From Adhaeribacter_A terreus (GTDB lineage Bacteria > Bacteroidota > Bacteroidia > Cytophagales > Hymenobacteraceae): a DNA stretch of 64,000 nucleotides. The position numbers were made by a program, and so were the translations under genes. The notes below the pieces were generated by a model, which was not told the origin of the DNA, ran no database searches, and saw nothing but the letters and a program-made list of their open reading frames with translations. The stretch covers positions 490,008-554,007 of the forward strand of contig NZ_JBHSKT010000002.1 in the NCBI RefSeq assembly GCF_042657365.1. Direction: 5' to 3'. Within the stretch, counting starts at the first letter, position 1. Each line of letters opens with the position of its first letter. Below are positions 9,601 to 17,393 of this stretch, one piece after another.

Positions 9601-10365
9601 GTGGGTTTTTAACTGACGGGCACCCAAAGCACAGTTAAAGCCAACGCTCAACACTGGTGCGTGCGAAATGGAATTCCAGAAAGCTTCTACGGTTTGTCCG
9701 GAAAGAGTACGGCCGCTGGCATCGGTAATGGTACCGGAAATCATGAGCGGAAGTTCCTTACCACCATCGTTTACAAATTGCTGAATGGCAAACAAAGCAG
9801 CCTTGCAGTTCAGGGTATCGAAAACGGTTTCAACCAGAAGCAGATCGCAGCCGCCTTCGGTTAAGCCTTTTACTTGTTCGTAATAAGCGGTAACTAATTC
9901 GTCGAAAGAAATGGCGCGGTAGCCCGGGCGGTTTACATCCGGGGAAAGGGAAGCGGTGCGGTTGGTCGGGCCAATGGCACCGGCTACGAAGCGCGGTTTG
10001 TTCGGAGTTTTTGCTTCGATTTCAATAGCGATTTCCTTAGCAATGCGGGCAGATTCGTAGTTCAGCTCATACACCAAGCTTTCCAGCGCGTAATCGGCCA
10101 TGGCAATGGTGGTACCGCTGAAGGTATTGGTTTCAATGATATCGGCTCCGGCTTCTAAATATTCGCGGTGGATGTTCTGGATAATATCCGGGCGGGTGAG
10201 GGAAAGTAGATCGTTATTTCCCTTTAAATCTTTTGGATGAGCCTTGAAACGTTCGCCCCGGAAATCTGCTTCCGTAAGCTTGTAACGCTGGATCATGGTA
10301 CCCATTGCGCCATCGAGCACAAGTACGCGTTCTTGCAGTAATTTATAGATTGGGTGATTTTTCAT
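6664..10365 (-). CDS. metH: B12-dependent methionine synthase
   Basis: The 1233-residue protein has the full cobalamin-dependent architecture. The homocysteine-binding barrel has VLDGAMGTMIQR at its start and zinc cysteines in GFNCALGA and VGGCCGTTP. The pterin-binding domain starts FVNVGERTNVTGSKKF. The B12 domain has GDVHDIGKNI with the cobalt-ligating His. The activation domain with RPAPGYPGCPDHTEK binds SAM for reductive reactivation. It transfers methyl from 5-methyl-THF to homocysteine. A SAM-I riboswitch lies directly upstream, so expression should fall when SAM is high, and the methyl donor enzyme MetF is encoded just downstream. Start is the ATG right after the riboswitch switching region. 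Confidence 0.98.
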   Translation of the reverse strand: MKNHPIYKLLQERVLVLDGAMGTMIQRYKLTEADFRGERFKAHPKDLKGNNDLLSLTRPDIIQNIHREYLEAGADIIETNTFSGTTIAMADYALESLVYELNYESARIAKEIAIEIEAKTPNKPRFVAGAIGPTNRTASLSPDVNRPGYRAISFDELVTAYYEQVKGLTEGGCDLLLVETVFDTLNCKAALFAIQQFVNDGGKELPLMISGTITDASGRTLSGQTVEAFWNSISHAPVLSVGFNCALGARQLKTHIQELSRISVSYISAYPNAGLPNAFGGYDESAEQMAEIVEEYLKEGLVNVVGGCCGTTPVHVKRLAELVDKYPPRKLPEIAPLPRFSGLEPLTIFPESLFVNVGERTNVTGSKKFAKLILNEQFEEALSVARQQVEAGAQIIDVNMDEGMLNSEAAMTNFLHLIASEPDISKRPIMIDSSKWSVIEAGLKCVQGKSIVNSISLKEGEESFKKVARKVRQYGAAVVVMAFDETGQADTLERRKEICERSYRILVDEVGFPPQDIIFDPNILAIATGIEEHNNYAVDFLKVITWIKENLPHALVSGGVSNLSFSFRGNYAVREAMHTIFLYHAVKAGMDMGIVNAGMLGTYDEIEPQLRDLIEDVIFNRHPDATEKLVTFAETIKGKGKAAEKEDDAWRQAPVEERLKYALAKGIVEFIDEDTEEARQKATKTLDVIEGPLMAGMQVVGDLFGAGKMFLPQVVKSARVMKKSVAYLLPFMEKEKAGSGRNAAGKILMATVKGDVHDIGKNIVGVVLACNNYEVIDLGVMVSLDKILAEAEAQKVDVLGLSGLITPSLDEMVYVAQEMERRGMNIPLLIGGATTSRVHTAVKIAPQYSGPVVHVHDASRSVTVVSNLLGSNRETYIQEIKAEYAELREEHLSRTKDRQYVSIEKARANKFPIEWKAEDIQKPNLLGTKTFRNYPLAELVPYIDWTPFFHAWELKRQFPKILTDPEYGTEATKLYNDAQEMLQEIVANNLLEARAVVGFFPANTQADDTIVVYQDEAKTEELTRFHTLRQQGKKGANVPNLAFSDFIAPEESGLTDYVGGFAVSVGFGIEKLLAEYEAAHDDYRAIMLKALADRLAEAFAEHLHEKVRKELWGYAPEEKLENEELIKEKYQGIRPAPGYPGCPDHTEKMTLFNLLNVEEETGIKLTENLAMYPAASVSGLYFAHPQSRYFGLGKIGEDQVADIAERKNMPKKELERWLSPNLNYDPKPAKILV

Positions 10366-10395
10366 TGGTTTCTTTCTTCAGGCATAAAACAAAAC

Positions 10396-10536
10396 CTATC
10401 AAGAAAGACAACCGCTATGGAGAGGCTGCAATCCTTATCTTCCCTTACCAGGTGTGGCAAGGAGGGAGGTAGCACCAAGTCGGAACAAGGTTGCTAAGAC
10501 GTCATCGGGCCCAATCCCTCGGTCTTTCTTGATAAG
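10396..10536 (-). promoter_or_regulatory. SAM-I riboswitch upstream of metH
   Basis: On the minus strand the RNA starts CUUAUCAAGAAAGAC, followed by the S-box signatures GAGGGA, GGCCCGAUGA, GCAACC and GGUGCUA, and the aptamer closes with GAUAAG at 10439-10434. Downstream, at 10409-10396, lies GUCUUUCUUGAUAG. It can pair over 13 contiguous bases with the 5' P1 strand (10522-10536), or its UCUUUCUU can pair with AAGAAAGA (10378-10371) six bases before the metH ATG. These pairings exclude each other. No T-run terminator is visible, so I infer translational control: SAM stabilises P1 and frees the strand that covers the start region. Confidence 0.88.
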
Positions 10537-10541
10537 TAGGG

Positions 10542-10574
10542 CAAATATAATTCTGAATCTTACAATTATCCAAA
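10542..10574 (-). promoter_or_regulatory. Bacteroidota-type promoter of the metH riboswitch transcript
   Basis: On the minus strand TTTG (10574-10571) and TATATTTG (10549-10542) are separated by 21 bases. This matches the -33 TTTG and -7 TAnnTTTG consensus perfectly and places transcription start a few bases before the aptamer. Confidence 0.85.
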
Positions 10575-10590
10575 TTTATTTTTCAAGTCT

Positions 10591-10619
10591 ACTTTTTCGC
10601 CATGAAACGATAGCGTTTT
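10591..10619 (-). repeat. A29 element copy between the met promoters
   Basis: The minus-strand core is AAAACGCTATCGTTTC with tail ending GAAAAAGT. It lies just upstream of the metH promoter and points the opposite way to the copy at 10716. Confidence 0.85.
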
Positions 10620-10715
10620 ATAACCCGATTTGCTGGAAGTTTTCCTCAGGAATTGTTTCGCCGGAAATTTTATCGAACCCGCTTTCCAAAGTAGTTCCAA
10701 TCCGGCAGGAAAATT

Positions 10716-10744
10716 AAAACGGTATGGTTTGGGGCAGAAAAAGT
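10716..10744 (+). repeat. A29 element copy between the met promoters
   Basis: The plus-strand core is AAAACGGTATGGTTTG and the tail ends GAAAAAGT. With the copy at 10591 it makes a divergent pair in the shared regulatory spacer. Confidence 0.8.
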
Positions 10745-10819
10745 ATTTACCGATACCTTATTAATAGGTTTGCAAATGTTTGTTTATTAATAAGTTAAAA
10801 AAATATTTTTTAAAAATAA

Positions 10820-10852
10820 TTTGGAAGTTCCGGAAATGTGCGCTTACCTTTG
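10820..10852 (+). promoter_or_regulatory. Bacteroidota-type promoter of the metB-hom riboswitch transcript
   Basis: TTTG (10820-10823), a 21-base spacer and TACCTTTG (10845-10852) match the -33/-7 consensus exactly. The aptamer starts 13 bases further on. Confidence 0.87.
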
Positions 10853-10865
10853 TCGCAGTAAAATT

Positions 10866-10968
10866 CTTATCCAGAAAGGTGGAGGGACAGGCCCTAAGAT
10901 ACCTTGGCAACCTAACTCTTGAGTAAAGGTGCTAACTCCTGCTCCGCAGCAATGCGGGGGAAGATAAG
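10866..10968 (+). promoter_or_regulatory. SAM-I riboswitch upstream of the cystathionine gamma-synthase-type gene
   Basis: CTTATC opens P1 and GATAAG (10963-10968) closes it. Between them are GGTGGAGGGA, GGCCCTAAGA, GGCAACC and AAAGGTGCTAA, the S-box core. GATAAG can alternatively pair with CTTATC (11015-11020) in the loop of the downstream terminator, and GAGC (near 10976) with GCTC in its 5' arm. That is a classic antitermination design: bound SAM frees the terminator to form. Confidence 0.93.
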
Positions 10969-11002
10969 CAAGATCGAGCAAGTTGTTGTATTTAAAAAAT
11001 AC

Positions 11003-11035
11003 AAGCTCTTCTGTCTTATCAGAAGAGCTTTTTTT
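11003..11035 (+). terminator. Regulated terminator of the SAM riboswitch
   Basis: An 11-bp stem (AAGCTCTTCTG with CAGAAGAGCTT) and a seven-T run end 75 bases before the start codon of the next gene. It is the expression platform of the riboswitch just upstream. Confidence 0.92.
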
Positions 11036-11110
11036 ATGCCTTTCCGGTAAGCTTTCTGGATAAGTGGTTTTAAAAAATTATACCGTTCAACCATAAAAAT
11101 TCAGAAAGAA

Positions 11111-12295
11111 ATGAAAACCACAACTACCCTTTTACACAGCATTCCAGCCGATCCGTTAACCGGCGCCATCTCCGTTCCGATCTACCAGACTTCCACTTTC
11201 GTGCAGGAAGCACCCGGCGTAAACCAGGGCTTCGATTATGCTCGTAGCAACAATCCAACCCGCAAAGTGCTGGAAGATTTAGTGGCGGTTCTGGAAGACG
11301 GTAGTAACGCATACGCTTTCGCAAGTGGTTTAGCTGCCATCGATGCCGTAGTAAAGGTGCTCGAAGCCGGCGACGAAATTCTGGCCGTAGATGATATTTA
11401 CGGCGGCGCTTTTCGGCAATTCACGCACATTTTCCAGAAATTCGGGATAAAAGTAACCTACGCCGATACCACTAAAGTTGAAAACGTTGTCGATGCGATC
11501 ACGCCGAAAACCAGGCTGATCTGGCTCGAAAGTCCGACTAACCCAACGCTGAAAATTTCCGACATCCGTGAGATCGCCAAAATTGCCGAAGCCAATAATT
11601 GTTTGCTTTGCGTGGATAATACGTTTGCTTCGCCGGTAGGCCAGAACCCGATCAATTTAGGAGCAGATCTGGTGGTGCACAGCGCTACGAAATACCTGGG
11701 TGGCCACTCCGATCTGATCGCCGGAATTGTAGTTACCAAGACCCCGGAGTTAGGCGAAAAAATCAAATTCATTCAAAATGCGTGCGGCACTATTTTAAGC
11801 CCTTTCGATAGCTGGCTGACCATTCGGGGCATCGAAACCTTGCCACTGCGTTTCGAGCGTCACAGTAAATCTGCACAGCAAATTGCTGCGTTTCTGACAA
11901 ACTGCGAACTAATCCGAAACGTGTATTATCCGGGTTTGATCGACCATGGAAATTACGAAATTGCAGTAAAGCAGCAGCGGCTTTTTGGTGGCGTAATTGC
12001 CTTCGATCTGAAAGTTGATTCGGCAGAATTAGCAACGGAAATCGTTTGTTCCACCAAGCTTTTTAAACTGGCAGAAAGTCTGGGAGGGGCGAAAAGTTTG
12101 CTGTGCCACCCGGCTACCATGACGCATAAATCCATTCCCAGAGAAAAGCGCTACAATACCGGCGTAACCGATAGTTTGATTCGTTTATCAGTTGGTTTGG
12201 AAGATGCCGAAGACCTGATCGAAGATTTGAAAACTGTTTTTAAAACGGTAGGGGAAAAGACGAAAAAACTCACACAAACATCCACTCAAAACTAA
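11111..12295 (+). CDS. metB: Trans-sulfuration PLP enzyme, cystathionine gamma-synthase/lyase type
   Basis: The 394-residue protein belongs to the Cys/Met metabolism PLP family. It has PIYQTSTF and YARSNNPTR near the N-terminus, FASGLAAI for the phosphate loop, DNTFASP with the PLP-ring Asp, and SATKYLGGHSD with the Schiff-base Lys. These features fit MetB, MetC, gamma-lyase or O-succinylhomoserine sulfhydrylase alike. Position under a SAM riboswitch and 7 bases before homoserine dehydrogenase favours a biosynthetic role: converting an activated homoserine to cystathionine or homocysteine. The gene symbol is therefore provisional. Confidence 0.9.
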   Translation: MKTTTTLLHSIPADPLTGAISVPIYQTSTFVQEAPGVNQGFDYARSNNPTRKVLEDLVAVLEDGSNAYAFASGLAAIDAVVKVLEAGDEILAVDDIYGGAFRQFTHIFQKFGIKVTYADTTKVENVVDAITPKTRLIWLESPTNPTLKISDIREIAKIAEANNCLLCVDNTFASPVGQNPINLGADLVVHSATKYLGGHSDLIAGIVVTKTPELGEKIKFIQNACGTILSPFDSWLTIRGIETLPLRFERHSKSAQQIAAFLTNCELIRNVYYPGLIDHGNYEIAVKQQRLFGGVIAFDLKVDSAELATEIVCSTKLFKLAESLGGAKSLLCHPATMTHKSIPREKRYNTGVTDSLIRLSVGLEDAEDLIEDLKTVFKTVGEKTKKLTQTSTQN

Positions 12296-12302
12296 GTTAA
12301 CC

Positions 12303-13568
12303 ATGGCAAGAAAGAATTTAACGATCGGCCTTTTTGGCTTTGGCTGCGTGGGTTTTGGTTTGTATGAAGTGCTGCACAAAACGCCGGGGCTGAAAACCAC
12401 CATCAAAAATATCTGCGTAAAGCATCCGGAAAAAGCCCGGCCAATTGCGGCCGCAAACTTTACTTTCGATAAAAACACTATCCTTTCGGACCCGGAAATT
12501 AATGTGGTGGTAGAACTGATAGACGATTCGGAGGTGGCTTTTGAAATTGTTTCCGAAGCTTTGAAAAACGGTAAAGCAGTGGTTTCGGCCAACAAAAAAA
12601 TGATCGCGGAACACTTTCAGGAATTGCTGGATTTGCAGCGCGAATACCAGGTGCCTTTGCTGTACGAAGCGGCCTGCTGCGCTAGTATTCCCATCATCCG
12701 GAACCTGGAAGAATATTACGACACGGATCTTTTGCAAAGTATTGAAGGTATTGTAAATGGTTCTACCAATTACATTCTGACCAAAACGTTTGCGGAAAAC
12801 CTGAGTTATGAAACAGCTTTGCGCGAAGCCCAGGAAAACGGTTACGCGGAATCTGATCCGAGTTTAGATACGCAGGGAATTGATGCGAAGTACAAACTGC
12901 TTTTGCTGCTGGCGCACGCCTTCGGGCAAATTGTAAAGCCGCAGGATATCTTCAACTTCGGAATAAACAAACTCAGAGACCTCGACCTGCAATTCGCTAA
13001 GGAAAAAGGCCTGAAGATCAAGTTGGTGGCGCAGGCTTTCAAAAACGAAAACCAAAGCATTAGCTGTTTTGTATTGCCCAAATTCGTAAAACCCGGCGAC
13101 AAACTTTTTGACATAGATGATGTATTTAACGGCATAATTACCCAGAACAATTTCTCCGATACGCAATTTTTTGTAGGCAAAGGTGCTGGCGCATTTCCAA
13201 CGGCTTCCGCTGTTCTATCCGATCTTTCAGCCTTGACTTACGATTACAGATACGAGTATAAAAAGCTGAATCAGGCAGAAATCTTAACGATCAATAATGA
13301 GCTGGTACTAAAGGTTTTTCTGAGCAGCCGGGAAACCAAAACGCAGGTGCTTTTCACGTATTTTCATAAAGTAGAAGAATCGTATCGGAGCCAGGAAACC
13401 GGCTATCTTGTTGGATATATTAGTCTGAAGAAACTACAGCAACTTATTCAATTGGTTCCAGATGCCTCCGTTATTTTAATAGAAGCAAAGCCTGGTTTGA
13501 AAGATCAGAATCTGGTAACTAAAGTTGAGCTAGAACCAGTTTATGTATCTGATTCCTTAATCGTTTGA
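12303..13568 (+). CDS. hom: Homoserine dehydrogenase
   Basis: The 421-residue protein starts with a Rossmann motif GLFGFGCVGFGL and contains VVVELIDD, VVSANKKMIA, and the substrate region GIVNGSTNYILT followed by GYAESDPSLDTQGIDAKYKL, all typical of homoserine dehydrogenases. A short C-terminal extension could be ACT-like. There is no aspartate kinase domain, so it is monofunctional. It reduces aspartate semialdehyde to homoserine, feeding the enzyme encoded 7 bases upstream. The SAM riboswitch therefore governs carbon entry into methionine as well as sulfur transfer. Confidence 0.95.
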   Translation: MARKNLTIGLFGFGCVGFGLYEVLHKTPGLKTTIKNICVKHPEKARPIAAANFTFDKNTILSDPEINVVVELIDDSEVAFEIVSEALKNGKAVVSANKKMIAEHFQELLDLQREYQVPLLYEAACCASIPIIRNLEEYYDTDLLQSIEGIVNGSTNYILTKTFAENLSYETALREAQENGYAESDPSLDTQGIDAKYKLLLLLAHAFGQIVKPQDIFNFGINKLRDLDLQFAKEKGLKIKLVAQAFKNENQSISCFVLPKFVKPGDKLFDIDDVFNGIITQNNFSDTQFFVGKGAGAFPTASAVLSDLSALTYDYRYEYKKLNQAEILTINNELVLKVFLSSRETKTQVLFTYFHKVEESYRSQETGYLVGYISLKKLQQLIQLVPDASVILIEAKPGLKDQNLVTKVELEPVYVSDSLIV

Positions 13569-14196
13569 TAAGAATATATGTTCTTTTTTAACTTTTGTAA
13601 GTGAGTTTGATAATTACTTATATGCTCAAAAAAGCCTTCCATACTAAAATGGAAGGCTTTTTTGATGGCTAAGCAAATGCTATTACTGAATTTGAATAAA
13701 CAGCAATAATTGAAATATATGAAGCAGCATTTCAATAATCTTTCTATTAATATCAGTGCGTCATATTCAACACTAAGTCAATAGTATCTATTCTATTTCT
13801 ACATCTGGTAAAGTGCAATTGTAGAACTTTAGAGGTTCAGTTTTATTCTTGAGAAATAAATCAATCATATATTGCTTAGAAAGTTCAAACCATTTGGTGA
13901 TAAGATAAACCTTCGCACATTGGTGAAATTTTTTTTTGTTTTTTTTTTCATGGTAAAAAAAGGCTTTAATTTATTTCTGAAGCAGTTTTTAATATTGATT
14001 TACTGCCTTCTTAATATATCACATCATAAAAAAAGCTGCAACACCTTCTAATAGGCACCCTTCTTGCATAAAGTGTATATGTAGGACATAAAGCTGATAA
14101 TTTGATAACAATTTTACTAAAACCTGTTGCCTGTAAATGCTGATTAAATCTGCATTTATTACAAAATCAATTATTTACATTTTAATTTTTTCAATT
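13569..14196. other. AT-rich intergenic stretch
   Basis: Apart from the terminator at 13628 I see no gene. A pyrimidine-rich T tract lies at 13927-13948. No perfect Bacteroidota promoter was found, and no A29 copy. Confidence 0.6.
13628..13663 (+). terminator. Rho-independent terminator after hom
   Basis: The stem AAAAAAGCCTTCCAT / ATGGAAGGCTTTTTT is perfect over 15 bp with a short loop and T run, 60 bases after the hom stop. Confidence 0.92.
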
Positions 14197-14487
14197 ATGT
14201 TCAGGTCATTAGTAATTTTAGCAATTTCAGCCGTTTTGATGTTAAGTGGTACTGCTTGTTCTTCAACCATGAGAACAGCCGAAGGTCATAAATATAAGCC
14301 ATTAACAAAATTTAATTTCCGGTTCAATAATAACCAGGTAAGTTCTGCCTCGGTGTATAAACGTTATGTGGCGTATAATAAGCGTCAGGCGGCAAAGGGC
14401 AAAGTAAAACCGCAACAAATGGTTGCCAAAAAGAACGCTAAACCACAATCAACTACAGCTAAAAAAGGTTTGCTGGCGGTTCAATAA
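14197..14487 (+). CDS. Small predicted lipoprotein of unknown function
   Basis: I chose the ATG at 14197 rather than an upstream one because it gives a 96-residue protein with a clean lipoprotein signal: a hydrophobic stretch and LSGTAC, where Cys would be lipidated. The mature part is basic, rich in Lys, Gln and Ala, with no domain I recognise. Such small basic lipoproteins are common in Bacteroidota envelopes. The neighbours give no hint of its job. AT-rich DNA surrounds it on both sides, and it seems to be a single-gene unit. Confidence 0.7.
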   Translation: MFRSLVILAISAVLMLSGTACSSTMRTAEGHKYKPLTKFNFRFNNNQVSSASVYKRYVAYNKRQAAKGKVKPQQMVAKKNAKPQSTTAKKGLLAVQ

Positions 14488-14619
14488 TATAATTCCAATT
14501 AATTTAATACCGGATCTGATTTTAGATAGTTTCAGGCAATTGGCTTGAATCTGCTCTTCTATTCGGAGACAAAAATCTGGTGCTGGTGGTAGGGTTGAAG
14601 AAGGACTTTAGTATTAATA

Positions 14620-14648
14620 AAAACGCTATCTTTTTTGCATTAAAACTA
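14620..14648 (+). repeat. A29 element copy (diverged tail)
   Basis: The plus-strand core is AAAACGCTATCTTTTT; the tail ends AAAACTA. It lies 3' of the lipoprotein gene. Confidence 0.6.
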
Positions 14649-14664
14649 ACAGATAGCTCTTAAA

Positions 14665-14705
14665 ACACAAAAAACGTACCGGCAAAGCCCGTACGCTTTT
14701 TGTGT
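14665..14705. terminator. Hairpin between convergent genes, probable terminator
   Basis: The arms ACACAAAAAACGTAC and GTACGCTTTTTGTGT pair with one mismatch around an 11-base loop. The T and A tracts would suit termination in either direction between convergent genes. Confidence 0.7.
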
Positions 14706-14748
14706 AATTGATTTAATATTAAGGTTAAACGCAAAAATGAAGAAAATG

Positions 14749-14777
14749 GTTTTTTATGCTGATTCTTATAGCGTTTT
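14749..14777 (-). repeat. A29 element copy (diverged)
   Basis: The minus-strand core is AAAACGCTATAAGAAT, so only the left half is conserved. It lies 30 bases after the 3' end of the ResA-like gene, on that gene's strand. Confidence 0.5.
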
Positions 14778-14807
14778 TTACCAAAAGGGTTAACAACTTC
14801 TTCGAAA

Positions 14808-15443
14808 TTATCTTGCTAAACTGTTTAGATAATCTTGTACTTTTTTTGTGTCGTAATCTGCCATACCATCGTGGCGGGTAGCAATTTTACCGTTCTTATC
14901 TAAAATAAAAGTGGTTGGAATTGTCTGTGTTTGAAACATTGCCGGAACGCTGCCGGCCGGCATATAAACCGGGAATGTATAGTCCTTCTTTGCAATGAAT
15001 TTCTTCACTTTTGCAATACCTCCTTCGTCTACAGAAAGCATTACGAAAGCAATGTTTTTGTTCCCTTTCATTTTATCATACAAACCCTGAATTCCAGGCA
15101 TTTCGGCTACGCAAGGCGGGCACCAGGTTGCCCAAATATTCAGAAAAATCACTTTGTTTTTCAGGGTACTAAATTTTATTACATTACCGTTCAGGTCCTG
15201 CAAAAGAAAGTCCTGAAATACAGATTCTGAAAATGGTTCGACTGTTGGTGCATTTACATTTATGGGTGCTGTATTTTCATTTTGCGGCTTTAACGTTGGT
15301 TGTATAATGCCGGTAGCCAACAAAGCCCGTTGCACCTGGCCGATGGCTTCGGTATGCAAACCGGTCAGGTATAGAAACCCGAAAATGATAAGCGTATAAA
15401 CCCAGCCGGGTATGCTTTTTATAGAAAACTTATCTTTATGCAT
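14808..15443 (-). CDS. Membrane-anchored ResA/TlpA-type thiol-disulfide oxidoreductase
   Basis: Starting at the ATG at 15443 gives 211 residues and a normal N-terminal anchor (VYTLIIFGFLYLTGL); the longer frame begins inside unrelated DNA. The thioredoxin domain carries NIWATWCPPCVAEMP with the redox C-x-x-C, and QTIPTTFIL supplies the cis-proline. This is the ResA/TlpA class, which reduces periplasmic disulfides, for instance during cytochrome c maturation. It follows the sterol desaturase-like gene by 70 bases on the same strand. A possible shared transcript is inferred. Confidence 0.88.
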   Translation of the reverse strand: MHKDKFSIKSIPGWVYTLIIFGFLYLTGLHTEAIGQVQRALLATGIIQPTLKPQNENTAPINVNAPTVEPFSESVFQDFLLQDLNGNVIKFSTLKNKVIFLNIWATWCPPCVAEMPGIQGLYDKMKGNKNIAFVMLSVDEGGIAKVKKFIAKKDYTFPVYMPAGSVPAMFQTQTIPTTFILDKNGKIATRHDGMADYDTKKVQDYLNSLAR

Positions 15444-15513
15444 GCGTTGTCGTTTTAGAGCAGCCTTTTTAATAGTATAAGTGAAAGTGTTGTAATTGAA
15501 ATTACGATACTTA

Positions 15514-16476
15514 CTAAACACTGATAGCGCCATCTAATCCGGATTTTTCCTGATCGTTTAGATCTGTTTCTGCAGCGTGTAATTCCGGTTCGGTAACATT
15601 TTCGCCAGAGTTTTTCTCTTTAAAAGGATACCATTGTTGCTGTAAAAACGAGTTCGGATATTTTTCAACTTCATTAAAACCAAGCTCAATATCGCGGCCA
15701 TCTTCCGGCATATAAGCAGTTGCGAACAAATAATCCCAGAGACTTAAGCTGATACCATAATTTGCTCCGTATTTGCGCGGCATGTGTTTGGCATGATGCC
15801 AGATGTGCATTTGCGGATTATTAAAAACGTATTTCAGAGGGCCCAAAGGCAACCTGAAATTGGAATGGTTAAAGTGGCCGATAGAAGTTGCAAAAATATG
15901 CACCAGGAAAAAATCCTGAATTCCGAAACCGATCATGGCCAGCGGAATATATTCCAAAACCCGGTAAACTATTGTTTCGCCCCAATGGAAGCGTAAGTGC
16001 GCGGCAAAACCCATTTGCTGAACCGAGTGGTGTACTTTGTGAATTTTCCAGAGAAACGGGGAGCGATGCAGCAAACGGTGAACATTCCATTGAATAAAAT
16101 CGCGGACGATGAAAAGCGTAAGTAATTGCGCCCAAACCGGCCATGATTGCACCTTAAAAGCTACTAAATTCTGTATGCCGAAAAGCGCCAGGAAATCATT
16201 AAAAGCCTGAACCCCGATGTTGGAAATGGCATTGAAACCGATAAGGGAAAACAGGAAAAAGTTGAAGAACATGTAAAAACCGTCGAGCCAGAAATCCTGC
16301 CGGATGCGGGCCTGGTGCTGACGCCACGGAGCAACAATTTCGAGCAGCCAGAAAAACAGCGACAAACCAAGCAGCCAGTAGAAATAATTTCCCCAATGCG
16401 GGTTCAGAATTTCCCGCCACAGGTAGCCACCGTAATCGGAGAACGATGCAGTAAATATGTTCCAGTATTTTTCCAT
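15514..16476 (-). CDS. Sterol desaturase/fatty acid hydroxylase family membrane protein
   Basis: The 320-residue protein has four or five hydrophobic segments (about residues 28-48, 68-88, 112-124, 173-195) and the eight-histidine di-iron pattern of the family: NVHRLLHRS, KIHKVHHS, GHFNHSN and HIWHHAKH. Enzymes of this family hydroxylate or desaturate lipids using oxygen. In Bacteroidota many homologues lack a known substrate, and lipid or carotenoid hydroxylation are both possible. The C-terminal tail is acidic and poorly conserved. The rhodanese lipoprotein gene lies 42 bases upstream on the same strand. Confidence 0.88.
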   Translation of the reverse strand: MEKYWNIFTASFSDYGGYLWREILNPHWGNYFYWLLGLSLFFWLLEIVAPWRQHQARIRQDFWLDGFYMFFNFFLFSLIGFNAISNIGVQAFNDFLALFGIQNLVAFKVQSWPVWAQLLTLFIVRDFIQWNVHRLLHRSPFLWKIHKVHHSVQQMGFAAHLRFHWGETIVYRVLEYIPLAMIGFGIQDFFLVHIFATSIGHFNHSNFRLPLGPLKYVFNNPQMHIWHHAKHMPRKYGANYGISLSLWDYLFATAYMPEDGRDIELGFNEVEKYPNSFLQQQWYPFKEKNSGENVTEPELHAAETDLNDQEKSGLDGAISV

Positions 16477-16518
16477 GGCTGAATAATTGGGTGGACTTCA
16501 AAATCTAAAACAGAGGCT

Positions 16519-16959
16519 TTAATTTTCTACGGGTAGGCCGGCGTTTTTCAGATCTTCAAAACCTTTGGTATCGTACACTTTTTTAAAACCCAGCTTCTGC
16601 ATCAACGCTTTCGTTTCACCGCTGCGGCCGCCCATTGCGCAATATACCAGGTAAGGCTTTTCGCGGTCCAGATCCTGGATCCTGGTTTCAAAATCTGCAT
16701 CGTATTTATTGAGCAACACGGCATTTTTCAGGTGACCGCCAGCATATTCTTCCGGCGTGCGCACATCTAAAATTACCAGGTCTTCTTCCTTTTCCAGCAA
16801 GGCTTTTGCCTCATCGGTATCAATAGTTTTTACGGCCTGAACCATACCATTTTCCGTCTGTTCTGTAGTTATCGAAGCGGCAGAAGTTGCCTTATTTGCT
16901 TCCTGGTTACAGGCCGAAAAGATCAAGGGAATGGCAAATATTAAGCAGATCGGTTTCAT
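16519..16959 (-). CDS. Rhodanese-like lipoprotein
   Basis: The 146-residue protein has a lipoprotein signal (LIFSAC) and a single rhodanese domain. VILDVRTPEEYAGGHL is the N-terminal signature and LVYCAMGGRS the active-site loop with the catalytic Cys, so sulfur transfer is possible. Exported single-domain rhodaneses are frequent in Bacteroidota and no partner is known. It is the first gene of a possible minus-strand unit with the desaturase-like and ResA-like genes, and the TauE sulfur-anion exporter lies nearby in a separate unit. Confidence 0.88.
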   Translation of the reverse strand: MKPICLIFAIPLIFSACNQEANKATSAASITTEQTENGMVQAVKTIDTDEAKALLEKEEDLVILDVRTPEEYAGGHLKNAVLLNKYDADFETRIQDLDREKPYLVYCAMGGRSGETKALMQKLGFKKVYDTKGFEDLKNAGLPVEN

Positions 16960-17393
16960 AATTTTATGCAGTTTTAGAGTTTAAAGCCCGAATTTAATGA
17001 TTATTAACGAGTTGGTACAGCCTGAACATATAGTCGTGAAGAAGTGTTCCTGGGTGATTTTTGATCCGAACCAGTTTTAAGGCAGAAAAGGATAGCGTTT
17101 TGTAAAAGTTAAAATACTTGTGATAAGGTCCTGGTTTGAAGTTACCTGAGAATATTTCAATTCTTCTTAGCCTGCAATATGAAAAATGCGTAAAGTGCTG
17201 AAAGGAAGCTTTATAGATTGTTTTTAGTGTAATGCATGTTATCAGGCTTTTTGTTTGAAAGCATATTTGAACCGCTTTTTCCTTAAATATTGCTGGTAAT
17301 GAAGTGTTTATGAAGTGTATTTGCAATAAGATACTTGTTTTTTGATACTGAGCCTGTTAGTGAAATGGAATTGAATATTTAACTTTTACAGAG
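16960..17393. other. Divergent intergenic stretch
   Basis: The stretch is AT-rich between divergent genes (rhodanese and UPF0114). It carries one A29 copy and no convincing frame; I found no perfect TTTG/TAnnTTTG pair. Confidence 0.6.
17073..17101 (-). repeat. A29 element copy
   Basis: The minus-strand core AAAACGCTATCCTTTT has a tail ending AAAACT. It lies upstream of the rhodanese gene, on the same strand. Confidence 0.75.

Larger units (their letters stand above)
14488..14807. other. Intergenic stretch with two A29 copies and a terminator
   Basis: The stretch between the lipoprotein and the convergent ResA-like gene holds two diverged A29 elements facing opposite directions and one hairpin. 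No coding frame is convincing. Confidence 0.6.

Noticed and set aside
12471..12499. A29-like core in homoserine dehydrogenase (AAAACACTATCCTTTC)
   Set aside because: It has a mismatch in the invariant left half, a poor tail, and leads directly into conserved SDPEINVVVEL.
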